Shown here in pieces: positions 52,040-60,744 of a DNA stretch of 64,000 nt. The DNA is from CANMXU01 sp052030545. GTDB taxonomy: Bacteria; Pseudomonadota; Gammaproteobacteria; Enterobacterales; Alteromonadaceae. The stretch's first letter is position 1; every line of letters begins with the position of its first letter. The stretch is from assembly GCF_052030545.1 (NCBI RefSeq), contig NZ_JBPDIH010000009.1, forward strand, positions 103,780-167,779. The letters are read 5' to 3'. The notes beneath the pieces are model-generated. The model saw only the letters and a program-made list of their open reading frames with translations, was not told the DNA's origin and did not search any database. The translations under genes and the position numbers were made by a program.

Positions 52040-54499
52040 ATGCAAACTAATGTTGCTACTCAACAAAGTATTGAACCCAATCAATTAGCTAAACATGCCA
52101 TTAGTGTGCATAAGTTCGGTGGTAGTAGTTTAGCTACCACCCAATGTATTGAACGTGTCGTTTCAATTATTCAGAAAAATTGTCAGCTTAATGACGTGGT
52201 GGTTGTTTCCGCCAGTGGCGATACCACCGATGAAATATTTGCCTTATATCAACTCGCCTTAGAGCAAGATGAAAACTTTCCACAGGCACTATCTGCACTT
52301 GAGCGTAATCAAAGTCAGCTTATTGAATCATTATTAAGTGACAATAATAGCCAGCAGCTTATTCAGTTATTAAAACAAGATATCGCGCAAATAGTGCAGT
52401 GGAGTGCGTCAAATTTGCCTGCGCATCATAGCGATATTTTAGCCTTCGGAGAAGTTTGGTCGGCGCGCTTGTTGTCTGCAACCTTGAACGAACGTGTATG
52501 CCCTAGCTATCATCTTGATGCCCGTGATTTTTTAGTCATTAACAATAGTCACGATTGTCAATTAGAGCAAAATATTAGCGCAGCGCAATTTAGAGCACTA
52601 CAGCAACATAATAAGCTTGTAGTGGTAACAGGTTATATTACCAAAGACAGCGCCGGAAATAGCTGTACATTAGGGCGAAACGGCAGTGACTATTCAGCAA
52701 CCATTATGGCGTCGTTGGCTAATGCCGAGCGTGTCACTTTGTGGACGGATGTTGATGGTATTTATAGTGCCGACCCAAGAGTTGTGCCTAATGCCCGTAA
52801 ACTCAACCGTTTGCCCAATGGTGTTGCAAAAGAGCTTGGCCGTTTAGGCAATCCGGTATTGCATGCCAAAACCTTGCAGCCGTTAATCGACAGTACAAAT
52901 GACCGTGTTATTCACTTGCATGTCGCCAGTAGCTTTGCCCCAGAAATTAGTGGTACAGAAATTGGTAAATTTGGCCAAATTGCTAAGCAAGAATTATCGA
53001 TAACGTATCAAAATGATTTGTTGCTCGCGAAGTCTGAAAGCTTTAAAGGCGAACAAGGTAAGGCGTCAAACGCAGAATTTAACTACTTGTGCGCTGATTA
53101 TGGTCAAGGCTTTGTGGTTATTAGCCAAACACAGCAAAAAGCGGTAAGCCAATGGCTTGCGAGCCACAATACTGAAGTGTCATTTACGCCAGTATCAATT
53201 GTTGGCGTTGTTGGTCATAAAGTTAGCCAGCATGGCAGCATTAAAGCACGTTTTAAGCGAGCGTTAAAAACTGCGCAATATAAACACTTGTTACCTTCTG
53301 ACAGTAAACACGCATTAATCGCGGTGTTGCCACAACCCTGTACGGTCGAGCTGCTCAACATTATTCACCGCAAAATGACCAAAGATGCGCGACATATCGG
53401 TTTAGTGGTTGCCGGTTTGGGTAATATTGGTCAACGCTTTTTAGAGATGTTGCCTAAGCAAATGACAAAAATTGACGCACTTGAAAGTGTGCATTTGGTT
53501 GGTTTGGTTTCATCGAAAAAAGCGTTATTACAAACCGATGGTATCGATGTTAATCACGCTATTGAATTGTTTGAGCAAGAGGCAAGTACTTATGATGAAG
53601 CTTCATTATTATCATCGTTAGCCAATCATCCTTATGATGAATTAATTGTCGTCGATATTACGCCAAGTGAGCAATTTAGTTTACTGTACGCGCAATTTTT
53701 TCAACAAGGTATTCATGTTATTGGCGCTAACAAATGGGCGGCGTCATCAAGTACGGAACATTACCAACAGTTAAAACAGCTTGCTGCAAAGCATGAAAGC
53801 TTATGGTTAGGCAATACTACCGTAGGTGCAGGCTTACCGATAAATTTTGCCATCGATGATTTATTAAATAGTGGTGATGAAATTCAGCAAATATCAGGGA
53901 TTTTTTCAGGCACATTATCTTGGCTGTTTGAAAGCTATGACGGCAGTGAGGCATTTTCAAGCTTAATGCTAAATGCGCTCTCACAAGGGATCACTGAGCC
54001 AGACCCACGCGAAGATTTATCGGGTCGCGATGTGCAACGAAAGTTACTTATATTGGCTCGTGCTGCTGGTTTTAACTTATCGCTGGAAGATATTGATTGC
54101 GTAAACTTAGTACCAGAGGCGTTGCAAAATATCAGTAAAGAAGAATTTTTAGGGCGTGCGAATGAGCTGGATGATTTTTTTGCTGAGCAACTTAGTCAAG
54201 CGAATGCCAATGGGCAAGTGATTCGTTATGTTGCACGTTTTACGGTAACGGCTAATCGTTCGTTTAAAGCACAAGTCAGTTTAGAAAAATTATCGAAAGA
54301 TCATGCGTTTGCTAATTTAACGCCATGCGATAATATTTTTGAAATTACCAGCAATTGGTATCAAGACAACCCACTGATTATCCGTGGACCTGGCGCAGGG
54401 CGTGACGTTACTGCAGGTGGCATACATTCTGATCTAGTGGCTATTTGTCAGCAATTAGCGAGCAAGCAGCAGCAAGTCACCATTAAAGGTTTGAACTAG
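52040..54499 (+). CDS. metL: Bifunctional aspartate kinase II / homoserine dehydrogenase II
   Basis: 819 residues. N-terminal aspartokinase starts with HKFGGSSLAT (about 25) and has TLGRNGSDYSATIMA near 213. An ACT-type linker follows (about 315-440). The homoserine dehydrogenase has the Rossmann motif GLVVAGLGNIGQRFLEML near 455 and GTLSWLFE, with TEPDPREDLSGRDVQRKLLILAR near 655. MetL is the isozyme regulated by methionine at transcription rather than by threonine feedback; its place after metB supports this assignment over ThrA. 45 bases after metB. Confidence 0.95.
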   Translation: MQTNVATQQSIEPNQLAKHAISVHKFGGSSLATTQCIERVVSIIQKNCQLNDVVVVSASGDTTDEIFALYQLALEQDENFPQALSALERNQSQLIESLLSDNNSQQLIQLLKQDIAQIVQWSASNLPAHHSDILAFGEVWSARLLSATLNERVCPSYHLDARDFLVINNSHDCQLEQNISAAQFRALQQHNKLVVVTGYITKDSAGNSCTLGRNGSDYSATIMASLANAERVTLWTDVDGIYSADPRVVPNARKLNRLPNGVAKELGRLGNPVLHAKTLQPLIDSTNDRVIHLHVASSFAPEISGTEIGKFGQIAKQELSITYQNDLLLAKSESFKGEQGKASNAEFNYLCADYGQGFVVISQTQQKAVSQWLASHNTEVSFTPVSIVGVVGHKVSQHGSIKARFKRALKTAQYKHLLPSDSKHALIAVLPQPCTVELLNIIHRKMTKDARHIGLVVAGLGNIGQRFLEMLPKQMTKIDALESVHLVGLVSSKKALLQTDGIDVNHAIELFEQEASTYDEASLLSSLANHPYDELIVVDITPSEQFSLLYAQFFQQGIHVIGANKWAASSSTEHYQQLKQLAAKHESLWLGNTTVGAGLPINFAIDDLLNSGDEIQQISGIFSGTLSWLFESYDGSEAFSSLMLNALSQGITEPDPREDLSGRDVQRKLLILARAAGFNLSLEDIDCVNLVPEALQNISKEEFLGRANELDDFFAEQLSQANANGQVIRYVARFTVTANRSFKAQVSLEKLSKDHAFANLTPCDNIFEITSNWYQDNPLIIRGPGAGRDVTAGGIHSDLVAICQQLASKQQQVTIKGLN

Positions 54500-54544
54500 T
54501 GACTAAACCAGCTTTGCTAGTTTTGTTTAACTGACTGAAATATA

Positions 54545-54575
54545 AACAATTCACGACTGCTAATCGTGAATTGTT
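54545..54575. other. Inverted repeat downstream of metL
   Basis: AACAATTCACGA / TCGTGAATTGTT, 12-base stem, 7-base loop. No T-run follows, so it may be an RNA 3' end structure or operator rather than a rho-independent terminator. Confidence 0.6.
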
Positions 54576-54697
54576 ACGACAATGTTAAAGATTCGTTAGC
54601 AATATCTTTGATTTTAAAAGAAAATAAATTTTTACTTGTACCTTTTTTCGATATTCAATAGCATGCAAGTTATGAGTTTGTTATCGAGCCTTTAATA

Positions 54698-56170
54698 TTG
54701 TCTCCAGTGATCAGCGATTCAATTTTTACTTCTCAAGTAAAATCACTTATCAGCCGAACGTTCGGTCGAAGTGCTGCACATGACAGTGTATTAGATCGTG
54801 CAATCAACTTTTTTACCAGCCACGCCTTTGCAGCACATCAAAAAGAGTTATTAACTGAAAAAGTCGACAAGCTACAAAGCCAATTAAGCAAAGCCAAAGG
54901 TAATAGCAAAAAAGCGATTGAACAGCAGTTAAATCAAGTTAACACCAAATTACTGGGGTTTGGAGAGCAAGACACAAGTGCACGTAAAACCAGATACGAG
55001 CATTTATTTAATATCTGCGAAGAGATTATTTCCCTTACTGAAGGGGAAGATTTCAACGAAAATAATCGTAAATCAGCTCAGTTTTTAGGGACGATCCAGC
55101 TATTTAGCCCAACTGAAGGCGCTAAAATTTCTCAAAATAATGAACAGTGTAAAAGCATATATAAGGCGGTACTATCGCTTAGAATGCTTGATGCATTGTG
55201 CATTGCTGGGCAAGTTAACGATGAATACGTAAAACACTACCTTCAAGATATTCCTGCAGACAAGTTTAAAAATTTTGCGACAGAAGCACCTGAGGCTTAT
55301 CAAGAATTTGTGCTGTGGGTAAAAATACCGATAGTAATGGCTGCACTGATACAAGATATTGGTAACTTTCACCCCGACGCGCAAGAAATTTTACTGGGTG
55401 AAAATGCCGACCAAGATCCACATCGCACCTTATTGATTGAAGAGCGCAAGCAATTACTGCAAATTAATTACCGAGAAACAGTACGCTATTTTATTACGGG
55501 TCTAGGCGAGCAGGCATATTTTGGCAATTCTCGTGATGATAGAGACAATTTTGTACAAGCAGAGCAAAAGCGATTAGTCTTTGTCCGTCATTTACTTAAA
55601 AGCAGTGTTCATCCAAAAGAAGGTATTGGCAATTTACTCAAAGTGCCGCAAATATACACCTCGATAATTTTATCAACTAAAGCAAACTATCAATATAAGT
55701 TACTGCCAAAAGTGTATCAGGTGCTTAATCAAAATGCTGAACGGGGCAATTGCAGCCAGAAGGCGGTTGATATTTTATATCGGATTACTGGTATGTTCCC
55801 ACAGGGCTATGGCGTGACGTATATTCCGAGCGAATCCGATGGCAGCCCAAGTGATTGTTACGAGTATGCTATTGTTAATCGTCTTTATCCCGATAACCCG
55901 TTGCATCCTAAATGTCGTATTGCCACCAGAAAACTAGGCTTTATAGGTTTTGGGCAAGATATTACTATCAGTAAAGATAGAAACCTTTATTTTCCGGAAA
56001 CCGTAAAGAAAATGTCGAGCATTAGCAAAGAGCGCTTGAACGAAATTTTGGAACTGTTGGCCTCTAACTACAAAGAGCGGCAAGACCTCGATTTACTGCC
56101 AAGATGTTGGCATACCAAAGATTTCTTTTCGATGAAGAATAATCAAAAATTGTGGGTTAAACTAACCTAA
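54698..56170 (+). CDS. Protein of unknown function with degenerate HD-like segment
   Basis: 490 residues, soluble, no signal peptide. N-terminal 60 residues may form a helical domain; a short coiled coil (about 50-85: EKVDKLQSQLSKAKGNSKKAIEQQ) follows. The core contains VMAALIQDIGNFHPDAQEIL (about 222-241): this looks like the HD helix of HD/HD-GYP phosphodiesterases (xHDIGKxHPxxxxIL), but the His is replaced by Gln. A later GMFPQGYGVTYIP (about 366) resembles the C-terminal YPVG-type part of HD-GYP domains. Start is uncertain: TTG 54698 or GTG 54707, neither with a good ribosome site. It stands between metL and argE with no obvious operon link. I do not know the function; a pseudo-enzyme of the HD superfamily is only a guess. 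Confidence 0.6.
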   Translation: MSPVISDSIFTSQVKSLISRTFGRSAAHDSVLDRAINFFTSHAFAAHQKELLTEKVDKLQSQLSKAKGNSKKAIEQQLNQVNTKLLGFGEQDTSARKTRYEHLFNICEEIISLTEGEDFNENNRKSAQFLGTIQLFSPTEGAKISQNNEQCKSIYKAVLSLRMLDALCIAGQVNDEYVKHYLQDIPADKFKNFATEAPEAYQEFVLWVKIPIVMAALIQDIGNFHPDAQEILLGENADQDPHRTLLIEERKQLLQINYRETVRYFITGLGEQAYFGNSRDDRDNFVQAEQKRLVFVRHLLKSSVHPKEGIGNLLKVPQIYTSIILSTKANYQYKLLPKVYQVLNQNAERGNCSQKAVDILYRITGMFPQGYGVTYIPSESDGSPSDCYEYAIVNRLYPDNPLHPKCRIATRKLGFIGFGQDITISKDRNLYFPETVKKMSSISKERLNEILELLASNYKERQDLDLLPRCWHTKDFFSMKNNQKLWVKLT

Positions 56171-56186
56171 ATAGCCAATTCAGCGA

Positions 56187-57350
56187 CTACTTTAGGCAAT
56201 AACGTTCAATTAAGGTTAATAATAATTGGTCTGTTTTAGCTATTTCACTATGTGCTAAAAACTCATTTGGCTGATGCGCTTGGTCAATAGAGCCTGGGCC
56301 TAATACGATGGTTTGACAACCAAGCTGTTGAATAAACGGTGCTTCGGTTGCGTAATTTACCGCACAACAACTATGACCACTAATTTCTTCGGCAATATCA
56401 ATTAAGCTACTTGGCTTGGCTTGTTCAAAGCTTGGTGAACTTAAGTGCAATTCTTTGATGGTAACCCTTGCTGGGTATTTTTCTGCAATTGGTTCTAAAG
56501 CTTTTGTTAGCCACTGAATTTGTTCTTCATCGGTCATACCCGGCAATGAGCGTAAATCGATGTCGAGCTGACAGCTACCACAAATTCGATTGGCATTATC
56601 GCCACCTTTAATGGCACCCAAGTTAATTGTTGGTGTCGGCACATTAAACGCTTGATGATGAAATTTGCTGTTTAAATCGTCTTTAAGTTGCAGTAATTGG
56701 CCAATGGCTTGATACATAATTTCAATCGCATTCACCCCTTTGCTAGGATCACTTGAGTGACCAGACTTACCTTGAATAGTTATGCGATGCGACATATGAC
56801 CTTTGTGCATTACCACAGGCACAAGGTTAGTTGGTTCGCCGATAATGGCAGCGTCAGGTTTTATTGTCTGGCTTTTGGCGAAAAATCGCGCGCCTGCCAT
56901 TGTAGTTTCTTCGTCTGCCGTTGCTAATATGTACAGTGGTTTTTTTAACTGTTTGGCAGTAATGGTTTTGCATGCTTGCAAAATAAAGGCAAAAAAACCT
57001 TTCATGTCGCAGGTACCTAAACCGAAAAATTTGTCATCTTGATTCGTTAAGGTAAAAGGATCTGACTGCCAACGATTTTCATCATATGGCACAGTATCGC
57101 TGTGACCAGCTAATAATAATCCACCTTCACCACTGCCTATTGTGGCTAAAAGATTAAATTTATTGCGGGTATTGGGGACTTTTTGAATATCAATGTTAAA
57201 ACCTAATTGCTCAAACCAAGTTGCAAGTAGTTGAATAATTTCATAATTACCTTGATCCCAACTTGCATGGGTCGAACTAATCGAAGGTTGTGCAATCAAT
57301 TCAGTAATGGCTTGCTTAAAATTTGGTAGTGCTTTTTGGGCATTAATCAT
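56187..57350 (-). CDS. argE: Acetylornithine deacetylase
   Basis: 387 residues, M20 metallopeptidase fold. Metal ligands seen in LAGHSDTVPYD (about 80), GLGTCDMKGF (about 113), ATADEETTMAGARFF (about 144) and GEPT (about 172), plus the C-terminal His of LGPGSIDQAHQPNEFL (about 357). Hydrolyses N-acetylornithine to ornithine, using zinc. Divergent from argC, as in enterobacterial argE-argCBH. Note that this organism therefore uses the linear deacetylase route; the acetyltransferase is fused to argH. No argJ is seen. Confidence 0.95.
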   Translation of the reverse strand: MINAQKALPNFKQAITELIAQPSISSTHASWDQGNYEIIQLLATWFEQLGFNIDIQKVPNTRNKFNLLATIGSGEGGLLLAGHSDTVPYDENRWQSDPFTLTNQDDKFFGLGTCDMKGFFAFILQACKTITAKQLKKPLYILATADEETTMAGARFFAKSQTIKPDAAIIGEPTNLVPVVMHKGHMSHRITIQGKSGHSSDPSKGVNAIEIMYQAIGQLLQLKDDLNSKFHHQAFNVPTPTINLGAIKGGDNANRICGSCQLDIDLRSLPGMTDEEQIQWLTKALEPIAEKYPARVTIKELHLSSPSFEQAKPSSLIDIAEEISGHSCCAVNYATEAPFIQQLGCQTIVLGPGSIDQAHQPNEFLAHSEIAKTDQLLLTLIERYCLK

Positions 57351-57392
57351 GGTTGAACTCGTTGCATGCTAGTGGATGGACGTCATAAAAAT

Positions 57393-57424
57393 TTAATAAA
57401 TAATTATGCTGAATAGTTGCATAA
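57393..57424. promoter_or_regulatory. Candidate ArgR binding region
   Basis: TTAATAAATAATTA (57393-57406) matches 11 of 14 bases of the ARG-box core TGAATA(A/T)3ATTCA-type consensus. Next to it TTATGC (57404) and GCATAA (57419) form an inverted repeat around TGAATAGTT. In E. coli two ArgR boxes lie between argE and argC, so the position fits, but the spacing and match are imperfect. Confidence 0.4.
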
Positions 57425-57553
57425 CTACCCACTTAGTGTTACTTTGCACTCTCAGTTTAAATAACCTAGTTCCATAACGCTACGGAAAAATGAAAATGGC
57501 TTCAACTCTACGACGACGATTATTTTTATTTACTAGCTAAAGTGAGTGAAAAT

Positions 57554-57577
57554 CTTGTTTCAACTAACTGAAACAAG
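57554..57577. promoter_or_regulatory. Perfect inverted repeat at argC promoter
   Basis: CTTGTTTCA, ACTAAC, TGAAACAAG. The right arm overlaps the probable -35 of argC (57569-57574). Could be an operator or an upstream RNA hairpin of argE/argC leader. Confidence 0.55.
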
Positions 57578-57597
57578 TGTGGTGTTTAGAGTATAAT
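57569..57597 (+). promoter_or_regulatory. Probable argC promoter
   Basis: TGAAAC at 57569-57574, a 17-base spacer and consensus TATAAT at 57592-57597; start expected near 57604, about 30 bases before the argC ATG. Confidence 0.6.
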
Positions 57598-57633
57598 TTT
57601 TTAATTTGTAGAAGCACATTTTTTAGAGGCCTT

Positions 57634-58659
57634 ATGAAAGTAGCAGTTATTGGTGCAAGTGGTTACGTTGGTGCAGAGCTTATCGCTTTGTTATGTCAGC
57701 ATGACAAAATTTCTATCGAACATTTAGTTATTTCTGAAAATAGCTCATCAGCCGGACAAACCTTTGCCGAACTTCACCCGCGCTGGCAAGGTGTTTGTGA
57801 ATTACCGCTTCAATGTTTCTCTCAAGCTTGGTTCGATAGTGCCGTAAATAGCATTGACGCAGTATTTTTTGCCACCCCGCACGAATTTAGCGCTGACTGG
57901 GCAAAAGCCTTTGTTGATGCTGGCGTGAAAGTATTCGACCTGTCTGGCGGCTTCCGTTTATCTAACCCTGCTGATTACCCAACCTATTACGGTTTTGAGC
58001 ATAAAAACCAAGATGCCTTAGAACAAGCGGTTTATGGCCTTGCCGAATGGAATGCCGAGGCGATTGCTAATACAAACTTAGTCGCTGTTCCTGGTTGTTA
58101 CCCAACCGCGAGTTTATTATCGCTTAAACCAATTACTTCTAATAACTTACATGTTGAAAATTCACTGATTGTTGTTAATGGCATCAGCGGCGTCAGTGGC
58201 GCAGGCAGAAAAGCATCACTTGCGACCAGTTATTATGAAGTAAGCCTTACGCCATACAATATTCTTCAGCACAGACATCAACCAGAAATTAGCCAAGAAG
58301 CCAATGCTCAGGTAATTTTTAATCCGCATTTAGCGCCTTACAAGCGTGGTTTATTAGCCACGGTTACCTTACAGCTAAAAGCTGATGTTACCAGCGAACA
58401 AGTTGATAATGCTTTTAATCAAGCTTATGCCAATACGCCATTGGTACGTGCAGTTTCTGCTTGGCCAAAAATTGACAATGTATCGTTCACGCCATTTGCT
58501 GATGTTTGTTGGAAATATGACGCTGATAAACAAGTCGTCGTCGTTAGCTGTGCTATCGATAATTTATTAAAAGGCGCGGCCTCTCAAGCGGTGCAATGTG
58601 CCAATATCTCACTAGGGTTACCAAGTGAATATAGCTTAACCGCTGCTGTTGTTAGCTAA
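57634..58659 (+). CDS. argC: N-acetyl-gamma-glutamyl-phosphate reductase
   Basis: 341 residues. Rossmann NADP site VIGASGYVGAEL at the N-terminus, catalytic Cys in VPGCYPTA (about 154) and SGVSGAGR near 187. Third step of arginine synthesis. The start at 57634 is chosen because AGAGG lies four bases before it; a longer in-frame reading to 57577 has no support. First gene of argCBFGH. Confidence 0.96.
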   Translation: MKVAVIGASGYVGAELIALLCQHDKISIEHLVISENSSSAGQTFAELHPRWQGVCELPLQCFSQAWFDSAVNSIDAVFFATPHEFSADWAKAFVDAGVKVFDLSGGFRLSNPADYPTYYGFEHKNQDALEQAVYGLAEWNAEAIANTNLVAVPGCYPTASLLSLKPITSNNLHVENSLIVVNGISGVSGAGRKASLATSYYEVSLTPYNILQHRHQPEISQEANAQVIFNPHLAPYKRGLLATVTLQLKADVTSEQVDNAFNQAYANTPLVRAVSAWPKIDNVSFTPFADVCWKYDADKQVVVVSCAIDNLLKGAASQAVQCANISLGLPSEYSLTAAVVS

Positions 58660-58672
58660 CCTAGGAATGAAA

Positions 58673-59443
58673 ATGACTAAACCATTAGTGATCAAAATCG
58701 GCGGCGCAATTTTAGAAAAAGAAAGTGCGCTATCGGCATTATTAGCAGTGATAAAACAACTGGAAAACCAAGCGGTGGTTTTAGTACACGGCGGTGGTTG
58801 CGTGGTTGATGAAATGCTAAGCCAAGCAGGTTTTACTACCGAGAAAAAACACGGACTGCGTGTTACTCCAAAAGCGCAAATGCCGATTATTAGCGGCGCG
58901 CTAGCTGGTAATGTTAATAAGTCGATTGTGGCCACTGCTGCAAGTATGGACATGTTAGCGGTCGGTTTAAGCTTAACTGATGGCGATATGATTTCATGCC
59001 AGTTAAGTGAAAAAGATTTAGGCTCGGTAGGTGAACCTAGCCCACATAACAGTAAATTATTAGATACGTTATTAAACGGTAACTTTTTGCCGATAGTATC
59101 GTCAATTGGCGCACTAAAAAATGGTGAGCTAGTTAACGTTAATGCCGATGACGCCGCGGTTGCTATCTGTCAGTTATTAAATGCTGAATTATTATTATTA
59201 ACCGATGTACCCGGGGTAAAAGGGGCAGCAGGTGAATGGTTAGTTGAACTTGGTAGTGAACAAGCCAATCAACTAATTGAACAAGGGGTTATTGCTGGCG
59301 GAATGACTGCCAAAGTAAATGCAGCACTACTGGCTGCCAATCAATTACGACGAAGCATCGCGGTTGCCAGTTGGCAGTCACCTGAGCTTATCGTTGAGCT
59401 ATTAGCAGGTGGCAATGTTGGCACCCGCATTTTAGCTGATTGA
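58673..59443 (+). CDS. argB: N-acetylglutamate kinase
   Basis: 256 residues; E. coli ArgB has 258. Amino acid kinase fold with LVIKIGGAIL at the N-terminus, HGGG in VLVHGGGCVVDEML (about 42) and LLLLTDVPGVKG near 178. Phosphorylates N-acetylglutamate. ATG 58673 is placed six bases after AGGA; TTG 58649 and ATG 58667 are other in-frame starts. The gap after argC is 13 bases. Confidence 0.95.
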   Translation: MTKPLVIKIGGAILEKESALSALLAVIKQLENQAVVLVHGGGCVVDEMLSQAGFTTEKKHGLRVTPKAQMPIISGALAGNVNKSIVATAASMDMLAVGLSLTDGDMISCQLSEKDLGSVGEPSPHNSKLLDTLLNGNFLPIVSSIGALKNGELVNVNADDAAVAICQLLNAELLLLTDVPGVKGAAGEWLVELGSEQANQLIEQGVIAGGMTAKVNAALLAANQLRRSIAVASWQSPELIVELLAGGNVGTRILAD

Positions 59444-59478
59444 TTATTTACTGATAAAAATTTTTAAAGGATTTATTT

Positions 59479-60417
59479 ATGTCTTTACCCACGAGCAAAT
59501 TAGAAAACTTTTTAGCTGACGACCAGCTAAACAAAAGCCAAATTTTAGACTTAATTGCTTTGGCCAAAAAAATTAAGGCCAACCCTGCTGAATATAATCA
59601 AGCGTTAGCAGGCAAGTCAGTTGCAATGATTTTTGAAAAACCGTCGCTACGTACCCATGTAAGTTTTGATATGGGCATTAGTAAATTAGGTGGTCATGCG
59701 CTGTATTTAGGTCAACAAAACGGTAAATTAGGTGAACGTGAACGCATCAGTGATTACGCCCATAACTTATCTTGTTATGCTGATGCCATTGTTGCTCGTG
59801 TTTTTGAAAACCAAGCAATTGAAGGTTTAGCCAAGCATGCTAGCGTACCGGTAATTAATGCCTTGTGTGATCTTTACCACCCGTGCCAAGCGCTAGCTGA
59901 CTTTGTTACCTTGTCAGAATTATTTGACGATATCAGCAGCGTAAAATTTGCATATGTCGGTGATGGTAATAATGTTTCAAATTCATTAATGTTAATGGCT
60001 GCCATTGTTGGTGTAGATTTCACTTTAGTTTGTCCAGAAGGCTGCGGCCCTGAAGGTGACATGCTAGCCAAAGCACAGGCGTTTGCTAAGCAGTCGGGTT
60101 CAAAAATGGACTTTACAACAGATATTGATGCCCTTGGCGAGCAAGACGTTATTTACACTGATACATGGGTATCTATGGGTGATGAAGACCCAAGTAAAAA
60201 AGCCGCCATTTTAGAAAAATTTGCCCCGTATCAAGTCAACCATGACTTAATGGCAAAAGCGGGCGCAACTAAAGTGATGCATTGTCAGCCGGCGCACTTA
60301 GGTGAAGAAATTACTACCGAGCTTTTTGACGATAAAGATATGTCAGTGGTTTTTCAAGAAGCGGAAAATAGAATGTGGGCGCAAAACGCAGTATTAGTAA
60401 CCTTACTCGCTGAGTAG
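59479..60417 (+). CDS. argF: Ornithine carbamoyltransferase
   Basis: 312 residues. Carbamoyl-phosphate domain with FEKPSLRTHVSF (about 50-61), where most OTCases read S-T-R-T-R or S-L-R-T-R; here the last Arg is His. HPCQAL (about 134) is standard. The SMG loop is present (DTWVSMGDED, about 229-238). The HCLP ornithine loop reads HCQPAH (about 270), Gln for Leu. The rest of the sequence is conventional. Makes citrulline from ornithine and carbamoyl phosphate. 35 bases after argB; argG follows after a 327-base spacer with structure. Confidence 0.92.
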   Translation: MSLPTSKLENFLADDQLNKSQILDLIALAKKIKANPAEYNQALAGKSVAMIFEKPSLRTHVSFDMGISKLGGHALYLGQQNGKLGERERISDYAHNLSCYADAIVARVFENQAIEGLAKHASVPVINALCDLYHPCQALADFVTLSELFDDISSVKFAYVGDGNNVSNSLMLMAAIVGVDFTLVCPEGCGPEGDMLAKAQAFAKQSGSKMDFTTDIDALGEQDVIYTDTWVSMGDEDPSKKAAILEKFAPYQVNHDLMAKAGATKVMHCQPAHLGEEITTELFDDKDMSVVFQEAENRMWAQNAVLVTLLAE

Positions 60418-60431
60418 TGGTTAGGCTGTCA

Positions 60432-60513
60432 TTAGTTCATTCACCTTCGTCGTTGAACATGCTCAAGTAGAAGTCTACGTTCCGCGTGTTCGCCTTGAAT
60501 GAGAATGAACTAA
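60432..60513. repeat. Large inverted repeat in the argF-argG spacer
   Basis: Arms TTAGTTCATTC (60432-60442) and GAATGAACTAA (60503-60513) are perfect 11-base complements around 60 bases. Inside are AACATGC / GCGTGTT and GTAG-AAGT-CTAC, so a branched RNA structure is possible. There is no ORF in the 327-base spacer 60418-60744. Confidence 0.75.
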
Positions 60514-60521
60514 CTTAACCC

Positions 60522-60549
60522 TAAGCCACTACAGTAATAGAGTGGCTTA
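60522..60549 (+). other. Hairpin in argF-argG spacer
   Basis: TAAGCCACT / AGTGGCTTA, 9-base stem, 10-base loop, followed by TCAAAAAA and so not a typical terminator on the plus strand. Confidence 0.65.
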
Positions 60550-60744
60550 TCAAAAAATACATAACGATCAGCATTCAAACGAAAGAGTAGAAGTTGTCGT
60601 TATAGAAAAATATATGGTTAAGTGGTTTTGGCAGTCAAAATCATTTAGCAAAAAAATTAACTTAAAACACAGATAAATCAGCGTTCTCAGCATCTATCTC
60701 ACTAAGCATAAATGTTGACTACAAAGAAGATTAAGGAATTGAAA

